From contig NC_091277.1 in the NCBI RefSeq assembly GCF_042100115.1, positions 1,054,001 to 1,118,000 of the forward strand: 64,000 bases of DNA, given 5' to 3'. How positions within the stretch are numbered: the first letter of the stretch is position 1; each line of letters starts with the position of its first letter. The translations under genes and the position numbers were made by a program. The DNA is from Alternaria dauci. Lineage: Eukaryota > Ascomycota > Dothideomycetes > Pleosporales > Pleosporaceae. Shown piece by piece: positions 54,536 to 64,000 of this stretch. The notes beneath the pieces are model-generated. The model was not told the DNA's origin. It saw only the letters and a program-made list of their open reading frames with translations, and did no database searches.

Positions 54536-57500
54536 TCACCAACTATCTCCATGGTTCTTCTTCTCCTTTGCTTGTCCCAGCATGACTCCCTTAATCAGAA
54601 AGTTCAGCTTTCGGATCTCTGTCCAGCGACTCAGCGCTCCCAACTCAAGCACACTCATTCTCCTCATCTTGCCACTCGGATTTCCAATGACAACCGCCTT
54701 CCAATCGCTGCCTCGGCCGACCTTTTCCAGATCTTTGAACTCTTGCCACGCTGCCGTGTCGCGTCTGGTTCCAAAGGTATGATTAGGAATAACCTGGATC
54801 GACTTGAAGCGAAAGAGGACCAGGATGAGCAGAACAGTCAGGGCAAAAAGGATACCTGCCGTTGTCCCCGTGGATTTCTGTGCGCCAAGATTGCGCGTCA
54901 TGTTTCCGCCCACTATGGTTGCAACTGCAGCAAGAATGAACGCGATGATTTGACTGGCGAAGATACCAGCCGTGACACGGGGAAAGGACGTATAATTCGT
55001 TCTTCTTCTGCGGTCTTGTACAGCCATGCTTTGCAGCCGATGTCGTGTATTGACTCCAGGCTGCAGGTCATATGTATCGAACGTTTCCATCACCAGGCCG
55101 TGGCATTCAGCTATGGCGAGAATACTGAGAAACCCTACAGCGCCAGCGAAAACAATGGGCACAAGCCATGGTTGCGGGCGCCTAGCCGAAGAGACCGTGT
55201 ACGCCATGCCCATGAGAGGAAGCGTCAGCGTGAAGATGGCGCGGCGGACGAGATGGCTTGACCAGGTAACTTGTTTCTGGAACGTCATGGAATCGGTGCG
55301 AAAGGCGCTTTTCCGCTCTCGAGAGAAGATGCCCGCTTTCGTCAGAGGAATCGCAAGCAAGGCGCCGATAGCTATGGATATAACACCCGCGCCCACCTTT
55401 GTCGGCTTCCATCTATAGTCTCGCGACAGAAGCGCACCTAGCAGAACGATCACAAGTACGACCTGTGCATAAATCCATCCCAGGTACAATGCCAAGACGA
55501 GGAAGCCCGGCTGACAAAGCATCATTGCCATGAGCTTGACACCTGCCCACACTTCTTCAAACCAATACTTTGGCCCCTCGGTTTCGATGTGCAATTTCAC
55601 TTCACCCCTGCTCACACGCCTTGTGATGTAGTTCTCGTCTCTGTCATATACCTCAGTCACTGACTTCCGGAACGGCGCACGTCGCGTTTCCGAAGTCATG
55701 ATATTCAAGATCAAGGCAAGAGCGAGGATCACCACGACAATGTAGAACCCCCACTCCGGTGTCAGCTTTTCGATGATTGCAGCGCCAATTTGAAAGCCGA
55801 CGGCCAGAGACCCGATCCAGCACCACGACCAAATCCCCAGCCACATACCCATACCACCACCGTGACGACGGACATCGTTTGCAACAACAAACTCCTGGTG
55901 GGGGTTCTTGGACTGTAGGGAGGCCCCAAAGAGGTCGAGCAACACGGTGATGTAATTGACATTTGCGAATCCAAGAACAAGGCCGGACAGGCCACGGGAA
56001 AGTAAAAGGCCGACACGATGCTTTGCGTCTTTGTTGCGGATACCGCTGACGACAATTGCTTGGGGGAATTGGAGTGGCAAGGCAATTGCCAGAGCAGCCA
56101 GGATATACGGCTTACGTCCATGTAGAAGGGGTAGTGTCCAGGCAAAGAAGGTCGAGATAGCAAGCCCAGCGTATAATACTGCGTTGCCTACGATCGTGAT
56201 GTGGTGTTCGTCTGCGAGGGAATACTGTATGCGAGGTACTTCACCCGCATAGATGCCAACGATGATGCCGAGCAGAGCTGTGTTGATACATGCAATACTC
56301 GCAGTAAGACGCTTTTTGCCTGTAGACCAATTTCGCGCAATTGGCTGTCTGCGGTGATGTCGTCGGAGACTGAACGTGTGGTGGTGTGCCTGTTCCCGTA
56401 CCGTGAGCTCGGTGCCATAGGGCTTCGACGGCATGTCCTCCTCGTCCAAAGAGGTATCAGTCTCACCGAAGCCTGAGTCATCTCTTGGTTCCGGCCGAGT
56501 TTCCGGTCTAGATGCATGCTCGTGGCTTCGATGGCGGCGATTTCGATGCGCCGCAACATTTTCAGTCCTGCGTCGGCGAGAGCGACCGCGAGACTCGTCT
56601 CTGCCTACAGGACGAAGAACGAAATCGACATGATCTCTTGGTGCTTTCTGGACCAGCTTTGGCAGGAGTAGATCGCTTCGAGTGTCGAAATCGACATGGT
56701 CTCGCTCGCTTTCACGATCACTGGACGAACATGACGACGTGGACGAACCCTTTTGCTTTTGAACGCCTTGATTCGCGTAGGCCCAATCGTAGGACACTGA
56801 TGCTCTTGGTAAATCATGCGGCAGACGGACATCGGGCGCAACATCATTCATCTCACCCCGATGACCGATGACAGACGGCTTTAGGTCCTTATGCCGACTC
56901 GTCGAGCTTGAAGACTCGGAGACTTTCAGAGGAAGAGCAGTTGTCATGAGATATCCAGGTCCGGGAGAAGCGTCATTTGCAGCGCTCTTCGCTCCTTCAA
57001 TCATCGTGTATATTTCTCCCACTTGACTGTGATTATCAACGATCTCAGCAGCCTCAGCCGCCTCTTGCACCATACCCTCTAGATCTTCAACCATGTTGTT
57101 GATCCTCCTATTTGTAGCTGCCGGTTGGTTGGGAGATATTTGTACTCTCGATACAGTCGCAGGAGGCGTGCTGCTTGACTCTGAGGTGGTAGACTGCTCA
57201 AGATGATCTGGAACGGGCGCCAGGCTGCCAATGCGAGGGCGAGGTTCGTGAATGTTGTTTTCTTCTGTCTCGTCATCGCCTTGCTTAGAATTCACGATAG
57301 AGAGTCTCTTCTGTGGTTCTCGTGGTTGCGATATAGATGCTCGCGCCGCTCTCAATGGAGTTACGGTGTGAGTGGCCAGCGAAGCTCGACGCGCCTGGGA
57401 CATTCGGTGCCTTGTTACTGGAGATGGGCTACTGGGAACCGCTGATGAGAGTCGGCGCTCAGCTGCTTGCACCAATGGCTTGTTTCGCGCCATCGGATTG

Positions 57501-57802
57501 CTCGTGATGGCAGGTTTCGAAGCACTCGAAACAGATGCTTTGCCGTTAGAAGGACGACTGTTTGATGACGGTGATTGAGCAGGGCTTTGATGACTATCTC
57601 CAGGCGAGCTGCATGGGCTCTCCACGGCTGTACTGTTCTGGCCATCTGTGAAGGTTGCAGCAACAGCCCGAGCAGATTTGTGGTTCAGCCAAGGAAGCCT
57701 ATCCGACGTGGTACGCGGCGCAAGCTTTTTGCGCTCTGGGGCTTTGGTCGTGCTCAGGTGTGCGCTCGATACCTTTGGAGCATGGCCTTCAAACTCAGCC
57801 AT
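54536..57802 (-). CDS. Large MFS-like membrane protein with ~490-residue disordered N-terminus
   Basis: A single exon of 1088 residues. Residues 1-~485 are disordered and Ser/Pro/Arg-rich, with repeated DHVDF units and an Arg/Ser-rich stretch (DESRGRSRRRRTENVAAHRNRRHRSHEH). The C-terminal ~600 residues hold roughly ten to twelve hydrophobic helices in two halves. They begin KRLTASIACINTALLGIIVGIYAGEVPRIQY, and include SRGLSGLVLGFANVNYITVLLDLFG, WGFYIVVVILALALIL, AMMLCQPGFLVLALYLGWIYAQV and AGILFALTVLLILVLF. This layout is that of the major facilitator superfamily, but no substrate motif can be assigned. A long cytosolic tail of this kind usually regulates trafficking or phosphorylation. The last ~90 residues are hydrophilic. 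Start is MAEFEGHAPKVS. Confidence 0.72.
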   Translation of the reverse strand: MAEFEGHAPKVSSAHLSTTKAPERKKLAPRTTSDRLPWLNHKSARAVAATFTDGQNSTAVESPCSSPGDSHQSPAQSPSSNSRPSNGKASVSSASKPAITSNPMARNKPLVQAAERRLSSAVPSSPSPVTRHRMSQARRASLATHTVTPLRAARASISQPREPQKRLSIVNSKQGDDETEENNIHEPRPRIGSLAPVPDHLEQSTTSESSSTPPATVSRVQISPNQPAATNRRINNMVEDLEGMVQEAAEAAEIVDNHSQVGEIYTMIEGAKSAANDASPGPGYLMTTALPLKVSESSSSTSRHKDLKPSVIGHRGEMNDVAPDVRLPHDLPRASVSYDWAYANQGVQKQKGSSTSSCSSSDRESERDHVDFDTRSDLLLPKLVQKAPRDHVDFVLRPVGRDESRGRSRRRRTENVAAHRNRRHRSHEHASRPETRPEPRDDSGFGETDTSLDEEDMPSKPYGTELTVREQAHHHTFSLRRHHRRQPIARNWSTGKKRLTASIACINTALLGIIVGIYAGEVPRIQYSLADEHHITIVGNAVLYAGLAISTFFAWTLPLLHGRKPYILAALAIALPLQFPQAIVVSGIRNKDAKHRVGLLLSRGLSGLVLGFANVNYITVLLDLFGASLQSKNPHQEFVVANDVRRHGGGMGMWLGIWSWCWIGSLAVGFQIGAAIIEKLTPEWGFYIVVVILALALILNIMTSETRRAPFRKSVTEVYDRDENYITRRVSRGEVKLHIETEGPKYWFEEVWAGVKLMAMMLCQPGFLVLALYLGWIYAQVVLVIVLLGALLSRDYRWKPTKVGAGVISIAIGALLAIPLTKAGIFSRERKSAFRTDSMTFQKQVTWSSHLVRRAIFTLTLPLMGMAYTVSSARRPQPWLVPIVFAGAVGFLSILAIAECHGLVMETFDTYDLQPGVNTRHRLQSMAVQDRRRRTNYTSFPRVTAGIFASQIIAFILAAVATIVGGNMTRNLGAQKSTGTTAGILFALTVLLILVLFRFKSIQVIPNHTFGTRRDTAAWQEFKDLEKVGRGSDWKAVVIGNPSGKMRRMSVLELGALSRWTEIRKLNFLIKGVMLGQAKEKKNHGDSW

Positions 57803-58288
57803 ACCGTAGAGTGAGGACAGCTGGGAGCGGGCTGGAATGACGATTGAGCGCAGACTTCGAAGACAGTAATCGTGCGCTGCTGCGACGCTTGAGGACCAAG
57901 TTGCTCAAAGAGTGAAGTGAGAAGTCGGTCCAGAGGGCGAGAAATATAACGAATATGAGACGACCAGCTTCAACTGCTTGCAGATAGACGCAAGCAGGGC
58001 GACGGAGGTAAAGGGTGTAGAGGAAGCTGGTCGTTGTAGAGTTGAGCCGAAAAGGATGGAAGACGTGGAAGGTAGAAGTGGTGTTGTTTGGACCTCAAGT
58101 ACGCAGAAGTTAATGTCACCTGTCTCTTGTTTACTTTTCTAACGTGACTGATAGCTCTTGCTGCACACTAAGCGACTATGACTCCATTAATGTTGTGAGG
58201 AAGCTGCACTGTTCAACGACCTTACTGCAACTAAGAGCATTGTCAAGCACGTTTAGGTGGAAGAGCATGTTTCATGCATTTCATATCA
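57803..58288. other. Intergenic region
   Basis: 486 bases 5' of the MFS-like gene and 3' of the amidase. No supported gene. Confidence 0.55.
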
Positions 58289-60241
58289 TTAAGAGTTTAT
58301 CGCCTGGAGTACTAACTCTGTCATAGCCAGTACCTTCTCCTCTTCTAGTCGTTGCGCAACTAGTCTATATGAGTCAGTATTGCCCTCTCCAACAACGACG
58401 ATTCAGTACTTACTGTAGACTGACTGGGAGACCATGTAATAGCTCAGGTTGATCTGTCGTTCATTAGTAATCGAATAAATAACCGGTGGCAAGGTGTGTG
58501 GCTTACAGGTATCATAAGCATCCTGGCAGTAGTCGCTCTGGGGCTTGTAGTCGCTGGTGTATTTGTCGACTGCTTTTTCGACGGATACTCCGCATGGGAA
58601 AGATACGGCGGCGTAGTCAACAACGTTGTAGACACCAGTATACCCAACGTATTTAAAGTCGCCATGCGCCACGCTCGAGTACGGGGTCGTGGGTGCTAAC
58701 AAAGATTAGACACGGATATGCAGCAAATAGGAATGCTCAAGTTACCTAAGATGGCGTCGAGCCCTTCAACGGCCATCCACTGTTCCAGGTACTGCCGTTG
58801 TAGCTCAGATCTCTCTAAATGTAGCTTCCACATGTCATACACGCCCAGTTCTTTGGCTTCTTTGTACTGAACCATCTCGGGTCGATATGGCTCGCCTGTC
58901 CCTGCGAGTAATGATTCGACGCTTTTACCGCCATCGGCGACGAACATTCGTCCCTATACTTGTCAGCTTTGAGGCCGGTGTAGCTCAAAAGTAGCTCACC
59001 AGAAGTTCCAGCGCAGTTCCGTGTAGTTTTGGATCCCAGTCCAGAACGTCGTGTCCAGCCTTCTTCAGTTTCTCTGTTGTTTCCTTGAGAGCGCGTGTCA
59101 CAGGGGGTGTGGGCAGACAGACACCATCGTTCCAAAGGACCGCCATCTTGAGCTTCTCCGGAACGTATACTGACCGCCACGGAATAGGTAGCATCTTTGG
59201 GTCTAGTTTCCAGGGCTCCGCACCGACAATAGCCTTCGAGTACATGGTGATATCCTGAATTGTCTTTCCCATGGGTCCGTTGACGCTCTGTACTGCTTCC
59301 TGGCCAGCGAGACCAGATCTACATCGCTGTGTTGTAAAGCGACCGAAGGATGGGCGTAGAGTGAAGATTCCGGTGCATGCTGCTGGGATTCGCAAGCTGC
59401 CGCCCTGATATTGTTAGATATAAGAAATGTACGTTACGATGCAGAACTCACTATGTCGGTCCCGACGCCTAAAGGACTACCCCCAAACGCGATGAGGGCT
59501 GATTCACCGCCTGAAGAGCCGCCAGACGTGACTTTGCGATTGAGTGGATTGACGGTACGCCCGAATGTGTTGTTGACAGACTCTGCCTGTATCCTGTCAA
59601 CTTCCGACCCAGCATGCATGCGTGTAAACATACGATCATCATGGCTGTCGGCACATTTGTCTTGCAGTACCGGACTGCACCCAATCGCTCGAGTATGTCA
59701 ACCAACGTAGAGTTGTATTCCGCTGGCTGGTTGACTAGTGAGGTGAAGCCTACGGTGCTGTCTTTTCCCTTTATATTGAAGTTGTCTTTGAGGGAGATTG
59801 GCAGACCATGGAGCGGCCCTACAGTCTTGCCAGTTCGCTGGAGATGGTCGTCGAGGGATTTGGCTTGCTGCACTGCTTCATCGAAGAAGACATCGCTAAG
59901 ACAATTGGTCTGCACAAGTGTTAAGTTGATGCACATCTGCCCTGGGGTTTCTGCCATACCAATTGCTGTGCTGCTGCAGCGCGTTTGCAGAACGCGACCG
60001 TGACATCTTCGGCGCTCCATGTTTTCGACGCGATGCGGTCCAGAATCTGGATTGCGCTGCTCTCAGTAATCTCAAGCTCGTTTGCTGTAAACCATCCAGA
60101 CTCCCTAGGCCATGTTGTCACGTCGAGTTGGGACTCTGGTGGTATCTTGTCCTGCGGTATGCGATAGTCGGTCGGAATGGCTTCCGCGAGAGCTGCGCGC
60201 TTCCCCGCCGCAACTTTCTCCCAGTTCGCTTCAGATGTCAT
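58289..60241 (-). CDS. Amidase (amidase-signature, acetamidase AmdS-like)
   Basis: Eight exons: 60241-59960, 59909-59634, 59586-59452, 59404-59000, 58953-58746, 58695-58507, 58453-58414 and 58364-58289. Every junction is in phase and gives 536 residues. The start MTSEANWEKVAAGKRAALAEAI is typical of fungal acetamidases. The catalytic triad of the family is present: Lys in GLPISLKDNFN, Ser in VTSGGSSGGESAL, and the second Ser in GVGTDIGGSLRIPA after splicing. NNTFGRTVNP and GPMGKTIQDI are conserved blocks. The C-terminal part recovers ILAPTTPYSS and LLHGLPVSLQLVAQRLEEEKVL after splicing, so the gene looks intact. Amidases of this class release ammonia from small amides as a nitrogen source. 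Substrate is unknown. It is divergent from a Dal5-type transporter, with a GATA-rich promoter between. Confidence 0.9.
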
Positions 60242-60887
60242 ACCTCCAGCCTTTCGCAACGCCAAGCTACTACAATATCGAAGAACACGAGTGAATAGGT
60301 TTACAAGGTTGAAAGACAGTTACTTGAAGCGTTTCCGTGAGTATTCATCACCCTGCTCCAATGTATTCTCCCCACTCTCGGTTCATCTGCGCCGCGGCCA
60401 TCTGTCATGGTGGTCTCCAACCGAAGCCATTGGAGGCGTTGACGATGCCATTCCCCGCACCTAGACGCGCCCGAGGCAGGCTAACTCCTACCAGACATCC
60501 CGTGCTTCGGCCGAGATAGACTACCACTGGTCAAGAGGTCATACCTGCCCTGTTGAGATTCCAGATACGAACATCAAAGTTGCCGATACCGGCAATCAGC
60601 CGCATCACCAGAGAGATATGATCGGCAAAAACGCTTACTGAATATGCCTATCTCGAATCAGTCATAAGTGGCGTAGTTTCAAGCATATCTATCTTGCCAC
60701 CAGGGTCTATCGGTCCTATGATACATGGGGCGTACGATGTTACCCACAGAACGACTAATACTACAAACATAACTGATAGCGGCAGCTGTTCGAAAACAGG
60801 CAGAGCCGTCTTCCGTTGCTCAACAGCACATCTATAGCGACAGGGCGCATTACCTTTGCCCTCGATCGTGCAAAAACTCCTTTCGAG
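60242..60887. promoter_or_regulatory. Bidirectional promoter with dense GATA cores between amidase and transporter
   Basis: It contains ten GATA/TATC cores between 60515 and 60778 (starts at 60515, 60564, 60585, 60615, 60649, 60686, 60690, 60708, 60720 and 60775), where about two are expected by chance. GATA is the site of AreA-type nitrogen regulators. Two further overlapping or close pairs (60686/60690 and 60708/60720) are the spacing AreA-type proteins often use. Confidence 0.55.
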
Positions 60888-62490
60888 ATGGCCAACAGCT
60901 TCATCGCCTATCTTCGAGGCGACCAGAATGCGCCAGGCGAGCGAAAGCTGGTGCAGAAGCTTGATTTCTTCATCCTCACCTTCTGCTGTCTAATGTACTT
61001 CCTCAATTATCTTGATCGCACCAATCTCAACAATGCGTACGTTTCTGGTATGCGGGAAGAGCTCGACTTCAAAGGCAACCAACTCAATCAGATCAATACC
61101 GTCTTTACTGTAGGGTAAGTGATCATGAACCAAGAAAACGATACATGGCTTCATACTAATTGATCATACTCAGATATACTATAGGGCAGGTGCCATGTAA
61201 CATTTTGCTATACTATATCAAGCCTCGTTATTTCTTCCCTGCGTGCATGGTGCGTCTCTGTCTCAAAGCACTTTGGATTTTGTGACTAATTCAATCCAGG
61301 TAGCATGGGCGGGCTTGACAATGGTCACCGCGGCCGCTCAAAAACCTCAGGACATCATGGCAATCCGCTTCTTCCAAGCGCTGTTCGAATCATCGACGTT
61401 CGTAGGAACCCACTACATTCTTGGCTCCTGGTACACCGAGAAAGAGCTGGGAAAGCGCTCTGGAATTTTCACCGCATCGGGTCTTGCTGGCACCATGATT
61501 GGCGGATTTATCCAAACGGGTATACATAGTAGCATGGACGGCCTCCGGGGGTTGAGTGGCTGGCGATGGCTCTTCAGTAAGTTGGTTTGACAGCCTGTAC
61601 AACCAACACGCTAACTCTGACCCTCTTCAGTTATCGACGGAATCATCACACTTCCTGTAGCCATCTACGGTTTCATCCTCTTCCCCGACACACCAAGAAA
61701 CACACGAGCGCCCTACCTCAGCGCCTCCGAGAAAGCGCTAGCCATCTCCCGCGTTCCCGAAGTCTCCGAGCGCACCCCAATGTCCTGGTCCTTCCTGAAG
61801 CATTGCTTCTCAACGTGGTACTGGTACTTTTTCGTCATCCTCTGGATTCTAGCTGGAGAAACAGAGTCGTTTAGCACAAACGCTTTGTTGCAACTCTACA
61901 TGCGCTCGCATCCTACAAACGAATACACCGTGGCCCAGAACAACAATTATCCCACCGGAGTGCCCGCTGTCGGCATCGTTTCGACTCTGTTCTGGGCTAC
62001 ACTAACGGACTTTATGGGCGGGAAACGTTATCTTGTTGGCTACTGGATTGGCATTACTGGTATAGTAACCTCATCCCTTATTCTCGCCTATCCGCAAAAC
62101 ACCACCATTCACTTCGCCATGTACTACTGGGCAGGCAGCGTTTATGCCTGTCAAGCCACATTTTTCGCCTGGGCAAACGACGTATTACGCTACGAAGAAG
62201 ACAGTCTGCGCGCTGTAGTCATTGCAAGCATGAACATGGGAAGTAACGCCATCAACGCGTGGTGGAGCATCGTCTTCTATGGTGCAAATTTCGCGCCGTA
62301 CTTTACTAGGGGCATGTGGGCTATGATTGCTGTCAGCATTGCCATGGCAGTGTGGACGGCGGTGTTGGCGTGGATGCAGGCAAGGACTGAGAGGAGGAGG
62401 ATGTTGGAAGGGGGGGTTGTGCATGATGCTGTCATGGGGAAGGGTGGAGATGAAGGGACGTTTGGGAGAGGGGCGGGAGAGAAAGCCTAG
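60888..62490 (+). CDS. MFS anion:cation symporter, Dal5/allantoate-permease type
   Basis: Four exons, 60888-61114, 61174-61249, 61300-61576 and 61631-62490, join in phase to 479 residues. Start is MANSFIAYLRGDQNAPGERKL. About twelve membrane helices are visible. The family pattern of the Dal5/Tna1/Fen2 group is clear. It has KLDFFILTFCCLMYFLNYLDRTNLNNAYVSG in TM1-2 with the signature Asp-Arg-Thr-Asn, then [31 protein letters not shown], in which Arg-Trp and Asp-Thr-Pro are conserved, and FFVILWILAGETESFSTNALLQLY in the second half. These proteins carry organic anions such as allantoate, ureidosuccinate, nicotinate, pantothenate or dipeptides into the cell with protons. The substrate here is unknown, but the divergent amidase suggests a small nitrogen compound (inference). 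Ends in a hydrophilic Gly-rich tail. Confidence 0.88.
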
Positions 62491-62682
62491 GTGCTTTACA
62501 TGACGTTGTGTTACTAGTTTTAGTGTCTACTTCTCAATGAGGCGTTATGAACTCGAAGATACGCACAGCTCTCCGTGCAGAAAAAAAAACGCCTGGATAA
62601 CTCCAATTTATGCGACCGTACCCTATCATCCAAAGCACAAGACCATGCCTATCCTATATCATCATCCTGCTGATCCCTTGCA

Positions 62683-64000
62683 TTAAAATCTCTGCGAAGC
62701 CCTCGCCCCACGCATGCTGTTCATGAAATCGGCTGAAGGATCCGAGCCAAGTCCGTTCCAGCCGTTGGCACCCACACGCTGTGTCTCCCTCTGCGCCTTG
62801 GCAATCTTCTCCTGAAGCTGCGAAGCTCCGGAATCGATGAGTTGAAGCTGTGCAAGTTGGGTGTTGAGAACACGGACGACCTTGGTAAGAGGATCGTCTG
62901 GCTTGCCTGTCTTGCTGAGCGTCTGCGAGGTATTGTTGATTTCCTCAATCATCTCTGTGAGGTCCTTGTTGAGCTCATTGAGGCGATCTTGAAGCTTCTC
63001 GGCAAGTTTGTAGCTATACGGTCGTTAGTTATCTCGTAGACATAGACGGTTCTTAGGTCTCCACTTACGTCCTCTCGCGCTCCTGGTCTGGGCCGCGTAG
63101 GGTCTCGTTCTTGCCATTGACACCGTGCATCTTCATGAGATTGTCAATCTCCTTCTCGTACCGATCCAGGTACGAATCGAGCTCCTGCTGGTTCTCCTCC
63201 ATCATCGTCAGCTGCCTCTCCACCTCAGCAGCGTCACGCTCAGCTTGGAAAGTCTTCGAGTACAGTTGTCGGACTTTGTCGGAATTCTCAACCAAGGCCC
63301 TATCCCACGATGCGACCGTCTCAGCCTGTAATTGGAATTCCTTCTGGTACTTGGAGAGGTCGGCGGCCCAGCGCGTGATGATCTCGTCCATGGATTTGTT
63401 CTTCAGTCGTGATTGCGCTGACGGTGCAGGCCCGGCAGTTGACGCAGCAAGTCCGCTTTGGGCTGCATTGTTTCCGGTCGTGGCTCCGAGGGAAGGAGTT
63501 TGTTGTGAAGCGGTGTTCGACGATGCTGCTGGTGCTTCACTTCCAGCGGGCTTGCTAAATAAACTGGAGGTGGTACCAGAAGTGGTGGTGGCGGCAGTCC
63601 CTGGAGCAGCGGACGAAGCATTTCCGCCTCCCAGTCCACCTCCGATGCTGGGGAACAAGGACGAGCCCGAGGATGCGGTTGTGGTCGGTGCACCACTTGT
63701 GGCAGTGGTTGTGGCTCCGGTAGTCGCCGCCGTGCTGGCAGGAGCAGCAGGTTTAGCAAAGCTGAAACCACCACCTGTGGATGCAGGGGTGGAGGCTCCT
63801 CCGGGCGAGAACAGACTGGGTGTTGCAGAGGCAGATGACGCTGCGTTGTTTCCACCTAGACTCAAGCCAGAGGCCGGAGTAGACGAAGGCTGCGAGGAAG
63901 CTGGCTGTGCGGGTGTGGCACCTACACTAAACCCTCCGAGTGGCTTCGCTGGTGTCGAGGAAGGCGTTGTGCTGCCCAGTCCGCCAAAGAGGCCACCTGC
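62683..64000 (-). CDS. NSP1: Nucleoporin NSP1 (Nup62 homologue), 5' end off window
   Basis: Two exons, running past 64000 to 63069 and then 63013-62683, with a clear intron (GTAAGT...TATAG) joined in phase 2. 420 residues are visible. The N-terminal part is a low-complexity FG region (GLFGGLG, GGFSVG, SLFSPGG, FSFAKP, SSLFPSIGGG) rich in Ser, Thr, Ala and Gly, the disordered mesh of the pore. The C-terminal coiled-coil domain starts near SRLKNKSMDEIITRWAADLSKYQKEFQ, continues through ETVASWDRALVEN and ends GLGSDPSADFMNSMRGARASQRF. This is the Nsp1/Nup62 C-terminal domain that joins Nup57 and Nup49 in the central channel complex and Nup82 on the cytoplasmic side. The start codon lies outside the window. 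Confidence 0.95.

Noticed and set aside
1..64000. tRNA and rRNA genes
   Set aside because: I looked for the tRNA B-box pattern (GGTTCGANTCC) and long rRNA-like blocks by eye and found none; a covariance-model scan would be needed to rule out all.

Overview
The window is nuclear DNA of a filamentous ascomycete, most likely of the Dothideomycetes/Pleosporales type. The evidence is many short introns (about 45-140 bases) with typical fungal donors and CTNAC-like branch points, a white-collar-2 light regulator, a HET-domain gene, a Pth11-type rhodopsin-fold gene, a fungal ZtGT2-like glycosyltransferase and single-copy ascomycete housekeeping genes. The species cannot be named from sequence alone. 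I rebuilt exon structures by hand from reading frame, splice phase and family conservation. Nineteen protein genes are supported; the first (GID1-like) and last (NSP1) run off the window edges. I saw no rRNA, tRNA, CRISPR or intact transposon.

Layout. 0-6 kb: GID/CTLH ubiquitin-ligase subunit, mitochondrial PP2C phosphatase, a basic/proline-rich hypothetical protein. 6-14 kb: a gene-poor stretch, an unrecognised five-exon gene, a ZIP zinc transporter with a zinc-response-like palindrome upstream, and a rhodopsin-fold membrane protein. 15-24 kb: SLX9 (ribosome biogenesis), a HET-domain protein, UBA4 (tRNA thiolation / molybdopterin-synthase sulfurylase) and a secreted serine beta-lactamase-like hydrolase. 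25-31.5 kb: head-to-head wc-2 and RAD50. 32-37 kb: L-rhamnose 1-dehydrogenase and L-rhamnono-lactonase, flanking an undescribed Clr5-domain gene. 37-50.5 kb: a very gene-poor tract of 13.6 kb with one gene in it, a GT2 polysaccharide synthase. 50.5-64 kb: ROK1 helicase, ATP synthase subunit g, an MFS-like protein with a giant N-terminal tail, an eight-exon amidase divergent from a Dal5-type transporter, and NSP1.

How genes may work together. The rhamnose block is a small catabolic cluster (steps 1 and 2 of the non-phosphorylated pathway) whose middle gene is a candidate new regulator. The amidase and Dal5-type permease share a promoter packed with GATA cores and look like an uptake-plus-hydrolysis nitrogen module under AreA-type control. 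wc-2 and RAD50 share a 401-bp promoter. The most promising leads are the Clr5-like protein with an internally duplicated module inside the rhamnose cluster, the two GC-AG introns in that divergent gene pair, and the isolated GT2 gene.
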